Below are positions 34,516 through 42,616 of a stretch of 64,000 nucleotides of DNA, piece after piece. The position numbers and the translations under genes were made by a program. Position 1 is the first letter of the stretch; each line of letters begins with the position of its first letter. Source of the DNA: Maricaulis sp965228215 (GTDB taxonomy: Bacteria; Pseudomonadota; Alphaproteobacteria; Caulobacterales; Maricaulaceae); NCBI GenBank assembly GCA_965228215.1, contig OZ245800.1:1488001-1552000 (forward strand), given 5' to 3'. The notes under the pieces are model-generated. The model was not told the DNA's origin. It worked only from the letters and a program-made list of their open reading frames with translations, and did not search any database.

Positions 34516-35793
34516 TCACCTGAAGCCGGTGTAACCCCGATCTAGGCCGAAACGATCCGGCCGGAAGGGCGATGCCGTCACCGTCCCGCCGGGATGCAGG
34601 ATCGCGTCGGTCACCCGCCGGGCCGTCACGCCGCTGAGGGTCAGGCCGAGATGCTGATGCCCGAACGCGCAGACGATGTCGGGAGCGCCCGGGAGCGGTC
34701 CGATCATCGGCAGATGGTCCGGCAGCGAGGGCCGGAATCCGTGCCAGCGCCGGAGACCGGTCGTGTCGGCGTGGGGCGCCAGGCTGCGCAGATGACGTTC
34801 CAGCTGGGCAAACCGTTTCGGGTCGGGTCGGCATTCCCACCCACCGAACTCGACGAAACCGCTCACCCGGACCCCGTCCTGCATGGGCGTCAGGATGATC
34901 CTGCGCCGGGCATCGACGACGGGCATGTCGACCGGCAGCCGCCCGTTCGGCAGGTGGATGTGATAGCCGCCTTCGGTCTCCAGCGGCACGCGCACGCCGT
35001 GCGGTTCCAGCAAATCGCGCGATCCCGGCCCCCCAGCCAGCACGATCCGGTCCGCCGTGTATTCGCGGCCGGACAGGCCCGATGCCCGCAGCGCCCCGTC
35101 CCGTCGGTCGAGCGCGGTCACGGTGTCGGCCTCGATCCGGCCGCCCCGTTTCCGGAACGCTGTGGCAAGATGGACGAGCAGGGAGGATGGCGATTTCACA
35201 TGGGCCGTCTGCGGATAGTGCCAGGCCGACAGAGGTGATGTGCCGCCATCAAGAGCGAGCGTGTCGACGCGATGGGCGGGAACATCGTCGATGGGGATGC
35301 CGTCAGCGCGCTGCCGGTTGATATCTCGTCCTACGCCGGCTCCTGGCGGCAGATCCGAGACCAGGACATGCCCCGTTTCGCGCAGCAGATGACCGGCCTC
35401 CGCGAGATCGAGCAGGTCGCGCAGGGCGGGCAGCGCGTCTGCCTGGAGCTCGGCGAGTGCCTGTGTGCCCCGCCTGAAGGCCGACGGTCGGGCGGCCCAG
35501 GCGAACCGCGCAAGCCAGGGCAGGAGGCGCGGCAGATAGGTCGGGCGGATGCCCAGGGGAGCGTCTTGCCGGAAGAGGTAGCCGAGGCCTTCGACCAGTG
35601 TGGCCGGCGAGGCAAGCGGATAGATCTGCTCGGTCGCGACATGGCCCGCATTGCCAAACGAGGCGACACCGTGCGGCCGGTCGCGATCCAGCACGGTGAC
35701 CCGCAAGCCGGCCCCGGAAAGCCGGAGCGCACAGGCCAATCCGACAATGCCGCCGCCAATCACCAGGACACGGGTTTTATCGGGTGTTTTCAC
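34516..35793 (-). CDS. FAD-dependent D-hydroxyproline (D-amino acid) dehydrogenase
   Basis: The 425-residue flavoprotein starts with the FAD motif VLVIGGGIVGLACALRL and has the DadA-type segments SFGNAGHVATEQIYPLASP and WHGFRPSLPDHLPMIGP. In this neighbourhood it most likely oxidises cis-4-hydroxy-D-proline to pyrroline-4-hydroxy-2-carboxylate. The GTG at 35793 follows GGAAGT; a TTG at 35826 is unlikely because it lies in the operator palindrome. It is transcribed divergently from the deaminase, epimerase and dehydrogenase genes. Confidence 0.88.
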   Translation of the reverse strand: MKTPDKTRVLVIGGGIVGLACALRLSGAGLRVTVLDRDRPHGVASFGNAGHVATEQIYPLASPATLVEGLGYLFRQDAPLGIRPTYLPRLLPWLARFAWAARPSAFRRGTQALAELQADALPALRDLLDLAEAGHLLRETGHVLVSDLPPGAGVGRDINRQRADGIPIDDVPAHRVDTLALDGGTSPLSAWHYPQTAHVKSPSSLLVHLATAFRKRGGRIEADTVTALDRRDGALRASGLSGREYTADRIVLAGGPGSRDLLEPHGVRVPLETEGGYHIHLPNGRLPVDMPVVDARRRIILTPMQDGVRVSGFVEFGGWECRPDPKRFAQLERHLRSLAPHADTTGLRRWHGFRPSLPDHLPMIGPLPGAPDIVCAFGHQHLGLTLSGVTARRVTDAILHPGGTVTASPFRPDRFGLDRGYTGFR

Positions 35794-35809
35794 CTGTGGA
35801 ACTTCCGGA

Positions 35810-35838
35810 TTGAATATTGGATCCAATTTCTCTATAGG
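35810..35838 (+). promoter_or_regulatory. Promoter with palindromic operator in its spacer
   Basis: TTGAAT (35810-35815), a 17-base spacer and TATAGG (35833-35838) make a plausible vegetative promoter for the plus-strand hydroxyproline genes. The perfect palindrome ATTGGATCCAAT (35816-35827) fills the front of the spacer and also lies 22 bases before the divergent dehydrogenase start. Palindromes of this size and base content are typical of GntR/FadR-type operators, and a GntR gene lies in the same island. Confidence 0.6.
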
Positions 35839-35922
35839 GGGTCTTCAGCGGCGTCAAACCGGTGCTTCAGAGCGGTTTGGACGTCGGGTAGAATCGAGCG
35901 GACAGAATTCAGGATGAGAGCA

Positions 35923-36843
35923 ATGACCCAGATCAATTGGCGCGGCGTTTTCCCGGCTGCGACGACCCAGTTCGCGGAGGACTATTCCGTCGACATCGAG
36001 GCGACCCGGCGGGTGGTCGACAATCTGGTGAAGGACGGTGTGCACGGCATTATCGCCATGGGTACGGTCGGCGAGAACAATTCCCTGCGTGCCGAGGAAA
36101 AACGCGCCGTGCTGACCGCGATCGTCGATGTTGTCGCCGGGCGCGTACCCGTCATCACGGGTGTGTCCGAACTGACGACCGAGCTGGCGGAGGAATATGT
36201 CCGCGATGCCGAGGCCATTGGTGCCGACGGTGCGATGGTGCTTCCGGCCATGGTCTATGTGCCGAGTGAGGCCGAGCTGGAGACACATATCCGCCGCGTG
36301 GCCGCTGCTTCCGGCCTGCCGATCATGCTCTACAACAATCCGCCGGCCTACCGGGTCAGCATCTCGATCGCGACCCTCCAGCGTCTCTCCGATGTCGAAA
36401 CGGTCGTGGCCGTGAAGGAATCCGCTCCGGATCCGCGCCGCATCACCGACATCATCAATGCCTGCGGGGACCGCTATGTCGTCTTCGCCGGTCTCGATGA
36501 TGTGGCACTCGAGGAAATGCTGCTGGGCGCACAGGGCTGGGTGTCCGGCCTGACGAATGCCTTCCCCAAGGAATCCATCGCCCTCTGGGACGCCGTCGAG
36601 GCAGGCGATCTCGAGACGGCCCTGCGGATCTATCGCTGGTTCATGCCGCTGCTTCATCTCGATGCCGAACATGACCTGGTCCAGTCGATCAAGCTCTCCG
36701 AAGCCATCATGGGCCGGGGATCCGAGCGTGTCCGCATGCCGCGTATGGAGCTGACCGGTCCGCGCCGCGCCGAGGTCACCACGATCGTGGAAACCGCACG
36801 CGATACGCGTCCCGCCCTTCGCCAGGTCGAGCCCGCCGAATAG
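35923..36843 (+). CDS. Pyrroline-4-hydroxy-2-carboxylate deaminase (DHDPS family)
   Basis: The 306-residue protein is a member of the dihydrodipicolinate synthase/N-acetylneuraminate lyase family, with Schiff-base lysine K165 in VVAVKES and tyrosine Y137 in LYNNPP. Beside an epimerase, a D-amino acid dehydrogenase and a semialdehyde dehydrogenase it is best read as the deaminase of the trans-4-hydroxyproline route, giving 2-oxoglutarate semialdehyde. The ATG at 35923 has an AGGA site eight bases upstream; ATG 35914 is a poorer choice. Confidence 0.88.
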   Translation: MTQINWRGVFPAATTQFAEDYSVDIEATRRVVDNLVKDGVHGIIAMGTVGENNSLRAEEKRAVLTAIVDVVAGRVPVITGVSELTTELAEEYVRDAEAIGADGAMVLPAMVYVPSEAELETHIRRVAAASGLPIMLYNNPPAYRVSISIATLQRLSDVETVVAVKESAPDPRRITDIINACGDRYVVFAGLDDVALEEMLLGAQGWVSGLTNAFPKESIALWDAVEAGDLETALRIYRWFMPLLHLDAEHDLVQSIKLSEAIMGRGSERVRMPRMELTGPRRAEVTTIVETARDTRPALRQVEPAE

Positions 36844-36854
36844 GACAGCGCGCG

Positions 36855-37853
36855 ATGCGTCACGAGTTCGACTGTCTCGACGGGCATACGTGCGGCAATC
36901 CGGTGCGTGTGATCACGTCCGGCCACCCGCCGCTCGTGGGTGCGGACATGAGTGCCAAACGGCAGGATTTCCTGGCCAATCATGACTGGATCCGCACGGC
37001 GCTGATGTTCGAGCCGCGCGGCCACGACATGATGTCCGGCGCCTTCCTCTACCCGCCGCACTCGGACGAGGCGGATGCCTCGATCCTGTTTGTCGAGACG
37101 TCGGGCTGCCTGCCCATGTGCGGGCACGGCACGATCGGCACGGTCACGATGGCGCTCGAGAATGGTCTCATCACGCCGCAGGACCGCAACAGCGTCGTCC
37201 TCGATGCGCCGGCCGGACAGATCCGGGCGGAGATCGAGTGGAATGGCGACCGGGTCGAGGGCGTGCGCATTTTCAACGTGCCCAGCTATCTCGCTCACAG
37301 CGAGGTCCGCATCGACTGTCCGGGCGTCGGCGAGCTGGTTCTCGACATCGCCTATGGCGGTAATTTCTACGCCATCGTCGAACCCCAGAAAAACTATCCG
37401 GGGCTGGAATCGTTTTCGGCCGCCGACGTCTTGCGCCTCAGCCCTCTCGTTCGCGAACTGGCGGACAAGGCTGCCGATTGCACCCATCCCGTCGACCCCA
37501 CGGTGAGGGGGTGTAGCCATGTCCTGTGGACGGGTGAACCTTCCCGGGCTGAGGCGCATGCCCGTAACGCGGTCTTCTACGGAGACGGCGCCATCGACCG
37601 CTCCCCCTGCGGCACAGGGACCAGTGCCCGCATGGCGCAGCTGGCCGCGCGGGGCGAGCTCTCCGCCGGCGATGATTTCGTGCACGAGAGCATTATCGGC
37701 TCGCTCTTCCATGGCCGTGTGGAAGACACGACCGAGATCGGCGGCACGCCCGCCATCCTGCCCAGCATTCGCGGCTGGGCTGTCCAGACCGGTATCAACC
37801 GAATTTTTGTCGATGACCGGGACCCGTTCAGACACGGTTTCCAGGTCCTCTAG
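36855..37853 (+). CDS. 4-hydroxyproline 2-epimerase (proline racemase family)
   Basis: The 332-residue protein has both catalytic cysteines of the family: C89 in MCGHGTIG and C252 in DRSPCGTGTS. A two-cysteine enzyme in a hydroxyproline cluster normally interconverts trans-4-hydroxy-L-proline and cis-4-hydroxy-D-proline, the first step of the route. It follows the deaminase by 11 bases and precedes the aldehyde dehydrogenase by 18. Confidence 0.92.
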   Translation: MRHEFDCLDGHTCGNPVRVITSGHPPLVGADMSAKRQDFLANHDWIRTALMFEPRGHDMMSGAFLYPPHSDEADASILFVETSGCLPMCGHGTIGTVTMALENGLITPQDRNSVVLDAPAGQIRAEIEWNGDRVEGVRIFNVPSYLAHSEVRIDCPGVGELVLDIAYGGNFYAIVEPQKNYPGLESFSAADVLRLSPLVRELADKAADCTHPVDPTVRGCSHVLWTGEPSRAEAHARNAVFYGDGAIDRSPCGTGTSARMAQLAARGELSAGDDFVHESIIGSLFHGRVEDTTEIGGTPAILPSIRGWAVQTGINRIFVDDRDPFRHGFQVL

Positions 37854-37871
37854 CCCGCAAGAGAGACAGGC

Positions 37872-39305
37872 ATGCAACGCAATTACATCGCCGGCGAATG
37901 GCGCAAGGGCGAGCAGACGACCGCCAATATCAACCCTTCCGACCTGTCCGATGTGATCGGTGAATACGCCTCGGCTTCGCTGGCCGATGTGGAGGACGCG
38001 ATCGCGGCGGCACAGGCGGCCTTCCCGGCCTGGTCGACCGCATCGCCACAGCTCCGCTCCGACGTGCTCGACTGCGCGGGACAGCTGATCCTGGACCGCA
38101 AGGAGGCGCTGGGGGATTTGCTGGCGCGCGAGGAAGGCAAGACGCTCCCCGAGGCGACCGGCGAGGTCATCCGCGCCGCGCAGATCTTCAAGTTTTTCGC
38201 CGGCGAGGCCCTGCGCCAGAGCGGTGATCTCGTCGACAGTGTCCGTCCGGGCGTGAAGGTCGAGGTGACGCGCGAGGGGGTTGGCGTGATCGGTCTCATC
38301 ACGCCGTGGAATTTCCCGATCGCCATCCCGGCCTGGAAAATCGCGCCCGCTCTCGCCTTCGGAAACACTGTCGTGTTCAAGCCTGCCGAGCTGACGCCCG
38401 GTTGTGCCCACGCGCTGGTCGAGATCCTGGTCGAGGCCGGCCTGCCCGAGGGCGTCTGCAATCTTGTCATGGGACCCGGGCGCATAGTGGGCCAGGCCCT
38501 GTCCGAACATGCCGCTGTCGATGCGATCAGCTTTACCGGCTCGGTGGCGACCGGTGCCCGAGTCCGCGACACGGCGACCGCTCGCGGCGCCCGCGTGCAG
38601 CTGGAAATGGGCGGCAAGAACCCGCTCATCGTGCTCGATGATGCCGATCTCGACATTGCCGTGAATTGCGCCGTCCAGGGTGCGTTCTACTCGACCGGTC
38701 AGCGCTGTACGGCCTCGTCCCGCCTCATCGTGACGCCTGGTATCGCAAAGGCTTTCGTGTCAGGCCTGACAGAGGCGATTGCGGCCCTGCGCGTCGGCGA
38801 TGCCCGCCATCCTGACACCCAGATCGGTCCGCTGGCCAGTGGCGAGCAGATGGTGAAACAGCTCGAATACACCGGGATCGGCGAGGCGGAGGGCGCACGC
38901 CTGGTCTGCGGCGGCAAGGCCCTGCGTGCCGGGACCGAAGGCTATTATTTCGCCCCGACCCTGTTTGACGACACAGCACTGGAGATGCGCATCAATCGCG
39001 AGGAAGTCTTCGGTCCCTTCGCCAGTATCCAGCGCGCCGATGATTACGACCACGCCCTCGCTCTCGCCAACGACACCGAATTCGGCCTGTCGGCGGGTAT
39101 CTGTACGGGTTCGCTCAAACATGCCGAGCATTTCAAACGCCATATCCAGGCGGGCATGAGCATGGTCAATCTGCCGACCGCGGGCGTCGACTATCACGTC
39201 CCGTTCGGCGGCCGGAAATCCTCCAGCCACGGCCCGCGGGAACAGGGCCGCTTGGCCCGGGATTTCTACACGATCGTGAAAACGAGCTACCAGTTCGCGG
39301 GATAG
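37872..39305 (+). CDS. 2-oxoglutarate semialdehyde dehydrogenase
   Basis: The 477-residue aldehyde dehydrogenase has the nucleotide site FTGSVATG, the general base E245 in LEMGGKNP and the nucleophile C279 in GQRCTAS. In this operon it should oxidise 2-oxoglutarate semialdehyde to 2-oxoglutarate, completing trans-4-hydroxyproline breakdown. It is the last gene of the plus-strand arm. Confidence 0.92.
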   Translation: MQRNYIAGEWRKGEQTTANINPSDLSDVIGEYASASLADVEDAIAAAQAAFPAWSTASPQLRSDVLDCAGQLILDRKEALGDLLAREEGKTLPEATGEVIRAAQIFKFFAGEALRQSGDLVDSVRPGVKVEVTREGVGVIGLITPWNFPIAIPAWKIAPALAFGNTVVFKPAELTPGCAHALVEILVEAGLPEGVCNLVMGPGRIVGQALSEHAAVDAISFTGSVATGARVRDTATARGARVQLEMGGKNPLIVLDDADLDIAVNCAVQGAFYSTGQRCTASSRLIVTPGIAKAFVSGLTEAIAALRVGDARHPDTQIGPLASGEQMVKQLEYTGIGEAEGARLVCGGKALRAGTEGYYFAPTLFDDTALEMRINREEVFGPFASIQRADDYDHALALANDTEFGLSAGICTGSLKHAEHFKRHIQAGMSMVNLPTAGVDYHVPFGGRKSSSHGPREQGRLARDFYTIVKTSYQFAG

Positions 39306-39363
39306 CAGCCGCGCCTGCACCTAGACCTCCACGACGTTTCCGCCTGGAGTGATGAAACGGGAG

Positions 39364-39433
39364 CGCAGGGCGGTCCGGAGGACCGGTTTAAAGCGCTATG
39401 GATGTGGTGGGTGGTCCTTCGGACCGCCCTGCG
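39364..39433. repeat. Inverted-repeat element, 70 bp
   Basis: Two 21-base arms (39364-39384 and 39413-39433) are reverse complements with one mismatch that still pairs as G-T. Each arm also contains its own small palindrome (GGTCC-GGA-GGACC and GGTCC-TTC-GGACC). The element begins 58 bases after the aldehyde dehydrogenase stop. It could be a terminator-like structure or a small miniature transposable element. The following 275 bases (39434-39709) show nothing recognisable. Confidence 0.6.
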
Positions 39434-39709
39434 CGCGATGGTGTCGGCTCTTATGGATCTGGGTCGCTTACGCTCGTGCTTCAACGTTAGCCGGTTTGGC
39501 GCCACGGGTTGCCTTTGCCCGCTGTCCGCTCGCCGGATTACCAGATCTGCCCACCTCACTTGGCGTACCGTCCCCGGCTTGTCAGACCGGAGCCGCCAGT
39601 TTGAGGACATCGCCCCCATCCCACTTTTCAAGACGGCCTAGAAACGCCCCGCTTCGGAATGAGGTGAGGCCAGTATAGGCGCGGGCAGAGGGGGTGGGGA
39701 TAAGCTTTG

Positions 39710-39813
39710 CTCCTCCACGTGTGGGGGAGCTGGGCTTGGGACCGCAGGTTCCAAGCTCTGAGGGGGTAACCCCCTCCGTCCCTGCGGGACACCTCCCCCA
39801 TGAATGGGGGAGG
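39710..39813. repeat. Composite palindromic repeat (five hairpins)
   Basis: Five hairpins are packed in 104 bases: 39710-39729 (CTCCTCCAC), 39734-39756 (GCTTGGGA), 39760-39776 (GAGGGGGT-A-ACCCCCTC, perfect), 39778-39790 (GTCCC-TGC-GGGAC) and 39792-39813 (CCTCCCCC-ATGAAT-GGGGGAGG). This is the style of dispersed extragenic palindromes found in many alphaproteobacterial genomes. It lies just past the dehydratase stop at 39846. Confidence 0.75.
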
Positions 39814-39845
39814 AAAGACCAGCATTCCTCGTTCCCCGGGCTGAG

Positions 39846-40850
39846 CTAGATCGAAAACCCCGCCCCGAGCGTGTCCGGCGCCTCGACGACAAGGCTCGAC
39901 TGGCCCGAATAGAAGCTCCGGCCGCTGACATGCACGACCACGCCGTTGTTCTGCATTTCGCGGATTTCTCCGTCGAACGCCTCGCCTGATACTCCGGCAA
40001 ACCGGTGCGTCTGGCCGGGCGTCGCTTCGCCGCGCGCGGCGGCAATAGCGAGCCGGGCGCTGACGCCGCTGCCGGTCGGGCTGCGGTCGATCTGCGCTTC
40101 GCCGAACCAGCATACATGGTGGGAGACGGCATCCGCGCCGGACTTGCCGTCGGTGAGAATGGCGCCGTAGAGGAATCCGAGATCCTCGGCTTCGGGGTGG
40201 GTGATCGTTCGGGTCGAGCGGAGTTCCGAGGCGAGTGTCCCGGCGGCCCGGCGCAGGTCTTCGAGGGGAGTATCCGTGACCGAGAGACCCAGGCGTTCAG
40301 CCGGCAGGATGGCGTAATAGGCACCGCCATATCCCAGGTCGAATCTCACCGGTCCAAAACCGGGAAGGTTGACCGTCTCGTCGAGGGCGTCGGCGAAACA
40401 GGCAACGCTGTCGAAACCGGTCGTTTCATTTTCGCAGAACAGGGTCACCGGTCCGCAGGGGCAGTCGAGCACCATCCGGTCCAGCCGGTTGTGGCCGGCC
40501 TGTTCGCGGCGGTCATTGAGATAGCGTCCCAGGGAGATCGATGCGTGGCCGCACATCGTGGAATAGCCGGAAGTGTGCATGAAGAGCACGCCGGCTTCCG
40601 CTCCGGGCGTGACGGCTTGGGTCAGGACCGCGCCATACATGTCGGCATGACCGTGCGGTTCCAGCATCAGGGCCTGGCGGATCCAGTCATGCTGCTCACC
40701 CATCTGGCGGCGTTTGGCCAGCATGTCGCCGGTCAGTTCGAGGCCCGGATCATCGAGAATGCGCACCGGTTCTCCGGCGGTATGCATGTCGGTGACAAAC
40801 AGGGTGCGGCCGGTCTCCGGCAGTCGGACAGAATGTGTGTGGCGTGGCAT
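39846..40850 (-). CDS. trans-3-hydroxy-L-proline dehydratase (proline racemase family)
   Basis: The 334-residue protein keeps the first catalytic cysteine (C100 in MCGHASI) but has threonine in place of the second (T259 in DRSPTGSG). That Cys/Thr pair marks the dehydratases that turn trans-3-hydroxy-L-proline into pyrroline-2-carboxylate. The divergent neighbour is the matching reductase. The ATG at 40850 fits the family start; the open frame continues upstream across the neighbouring gene and is not used. Confidence 0.9.
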   Translation of the reverse strand: MPRHTHSVRLPETGRTLFVTDMHTAGEPVRILDDPGLELTGDMLAKRRQMGEQHDWIRQALMLEPHGHADMYGAVLTQAVTPGAEAGVLFMHTSGYSTMCGHASISLGRYLNDRREQAGHNRLDRMVLDCPCGPVTLFCENETTGFDSVACFADALDETVNLPGFGPVRFDLGYGGAYYAILPAERLGLSVTDTPLEDLRRAAGTLASELRSTRTITHPEAEDLGFLYGAILTDGKSGADAVSHHVCWFGEAQIDRSPTGSGVSARLAIAAARGEATPGQTHRFAGVSGEAFDGEIREMQNNGVVVHVSGRSFYSGQSSLVVEAPDTLGAGFSI

Positions 40851-40913
40851 GCGGATCTGGTCCCGGACAACATCCTTGGCTAGTCTGGCTACACTCCTGA
40901 GGCGGGGCGGGAA

Positions 40914-41852
40914 ATGCAAGTTTTCACGGCGGAAGAGGTCGAGGCGCGGCTCGATTATGCAAGCCTGGTCGCGGCATTGCGGGCGGGCTTCTGCCGCGAC
41001 ATCAACGTGCCGCCGCGCCAGCACCACACCCTGCCCCAGCCTGAGGGCGAGGCGGATGCGACCCTGCTCGTCATGCCGGCCTGGTCGGCGGATGGATATG
41101 CCGGGGTCAAGCTGGTCAGCATATTCCCCGACAATGCCAAGCGTGGCCTGCCCTCGGTAAGCGGGAGTTATCAGCTGATCGATGCGGGTTCGGGCGAGCC
41201 GCTGGCCATCATGGATGGCACGGCGCTGACCGCCCGCCGGACCGCTGCCGTCTCTGCGCTCGCCGCCGAGTTTCTCGCTCCGGTGGATGCGTCGACCCAT
41301 CTCGTCCTGGGTGCGGGGCGTCTGTGCCAGCCGCTCGTCGCGGCGCATCGGCAGGTTCGCCCGATCACGCGGAGCCTGGTCTGGGCCCGGCGTCCCGAAG
41401 CTGCCAAGGAACAGGTCGAGCAATTGAAAGTGCAGGGCATCCATGCCGAGGCGGTGACCGACCTCGCCGAGGCTGCCAGCACGGCCGACATCATCTCCTG
41501 CGCCACCCTGACGACCGACCCGATCCTCAAGGGCGAGTGGCTGCGCCCGGACTGTCATGTCGACCTGGTCGGCGCCTTCCGGCCGGACATGCGCGAGGCT
41601 GATGATGCGGTGTTCGACCAGGCGCGGATCTTCGGTGATCACCTGCCCGCGGCGATCGATGAGGCGGGAGAGCTGGCGGATCCGCTCGCGCGCGGCGTCA
41701 TCGACCAGACCCAGATCATCGGCGGCCTGGCGGAACTCGGCCGCGGCGAGGTCGATGGCCGGTCATCGGCTGACCAGCGCACGGTCTTCAAATCGGTGGG
41801 AACGGCCCTGGCCGACCTGGCCGCCGCGCGGCTCGTCTGGGAAAGACGCTAG
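40914..41852 (+). CDS. Pyrroline-2-carboxylate reductase (ornithine cyclodeaminase family)
   Basis: The 312-residue NAD(P)-dependent protein has the family segments YAGVKLVSIFPDNAKRGLP, DGTALTARRTAAVSALAA and LGAGRLCQPLV (the dinucleotide site). Next to a trans-3-hydroxyproline dehydratase it should reduce pyrroline-2-carboxylate to L-proline. Ornithine cyclodeaminase itself is less likely because of this pairing. The divergent starts are 63 bases apart. Confidence 0.88.
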   Translation: MQVFTAEEVEARLDYASLVAALRAGFCRDINVPPRQHHTLPQPEGEADATLLVMPAWSADGYAGVKLVSIFPDNAKRGLPSVSGSYQLIDAGSGEPLAIMDGTALTARRTAAVSALAAEFLAPVDASTHLVLGAGRLCQPLVAAHRQVRPITRSLVWARRPEAAKEQVEQLKVQGIHAEAVTDLAEAASTADIISCATLTTDPILKGEWLRPDCHVDLVGAFRPDMREADDAVFDQARIFGDHLPAAIDEAGELADPLARGVIDQTQIIGGLAELGRGEVDGRSSADQRTVFKSVGTALADLAAARLVWERR

Positions 41853-42544
41853 CCGCCCAGTTCGGGGCGTTCGCGCAGGGCGTCGAGGACGGCATCGCGG
41901 GCAAAACTGATATGGGCCGTGAGGGCGTCGCGCAGACCCGCCTCGTCGCGGGCGATGAAGAGATCAAGCAGAGCCTGGTGTTCGGCGGCAGCGCGGTCGC
42001 GGGCATTGTCCTGCAGGGATAATTGCAGCCGGACATAACGATCGATCTTGGAATTGAGCGATTGCACCAGCGCCAGCGAGCGTTCGCGATGGGCGGGCGC
42101 GTAGAGGGCCGCGTGGAAGGCCCAGTTGAGCTCGCCCCAATGGGCCGTGTCCTCGGTGTGATAGGCCTCATTCATCCGGTCGAGGGCTTCGGCGGCGAAG
42201 GCGTGGTCCGCCTCGCCGGCGGCCAGAGCGCCGCGGATGATCAGGTCCGGCTCGATCAGCAGGCGAAGGTCGAATAGCTCCTCTGCCTCATCGACCGACA
42301 TGGCGCTGACGATCGCGCCCTTGTGCGGATTGAAGACGACCAGGCCTTCGGCTTCCAGCTGGCGCAGGGCCTCGCGGATCGGCATGCGAGACACGCCATA
42401 GGCCTCGGCGAGGGCTTCCTGGCGCAATTGTTCGCCGGCCTGGATCTCGTTGCGCAGGATGCGGGCGCGCAGCCGGGATGCCAGCTGATCGACCACCGAC
42501 ACTTTCTCGATCGGGTCGGAAAAGGATTTCTCGCGCACGGCCAC
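41849..42544 (-). CDS. GntR-family (FCD) transcriptional regulator
   Basis: The 231-residue protein has a winged helix-turn-helix (LRQEALAEAYGVSRMPIREA, then LEAEGLVVF) and an all-helical FCD ligand domain (LFDLRLLIEPDLI, later HRERSLALV). The GTG at 42544 with AGAGG six bases upstream is preferred to the TTG at 42550. It overlaps the reductase stop by four bases, convergently. It is the only regulator in the hydroxyproline island and probably senses a pathway intermediate. Confidence 0.88.
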   Translation of the reverse strand: MAVREKSFSDPIEKVSVVDQLASRLRARILRNEIQAGEQLRQEALAEAYGVSRMPIREALRQLEAEGLVVFNPHKGAIVSAMSVDEAEELFDLRLLIEPDLIIRGALAAGEADHAFAAEALDRMNEAYHTEDTAHWGELNWAFHAALYAPAHRERSLALVQSLNSKIDRYVRLQLSLQDNARDRAAAEHQALLDLFIARDEAGLRDALTAHISFARDAVLDALRERPELGG

Positions 42545-42551
42545 GGCCAAC

Positions 42552-42569
42552 CTCTTGAACTCTCAAGAG
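42552..42569. promoter_or_regulatory. Inverted repeat upstream of the GntR gene
   Basis: CTCTTGA (42552-42558) and TCAAGAG (42563-42569) flank four bases, directly before the GntR start. It overlaps the ribosome site region, where an autorepressor might bind. Its sequence differs from the palindrome at 35816, so the two may not bind the same protein. Confidence 0.4.
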
Positions 42570-42616
42570 CGAATTCTAGCGCTGCGACGCGCGTCTGTCA
42601 TCGGCGCGCGATGCGG

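Noticed and set aside
35794..35826. A TTG start of the dehydrogenase inside the palindrome
   Set aside because: There is no ribosome site, and the added residues lack similarity; the GTG at 35793 is better placed.
36654..38510. A 618-codon minus-strand open frame over three hydroxyproline genes
   Set aside because: It spans several well-supported plus-strand genes and has no family motif; it is a coding shadow.
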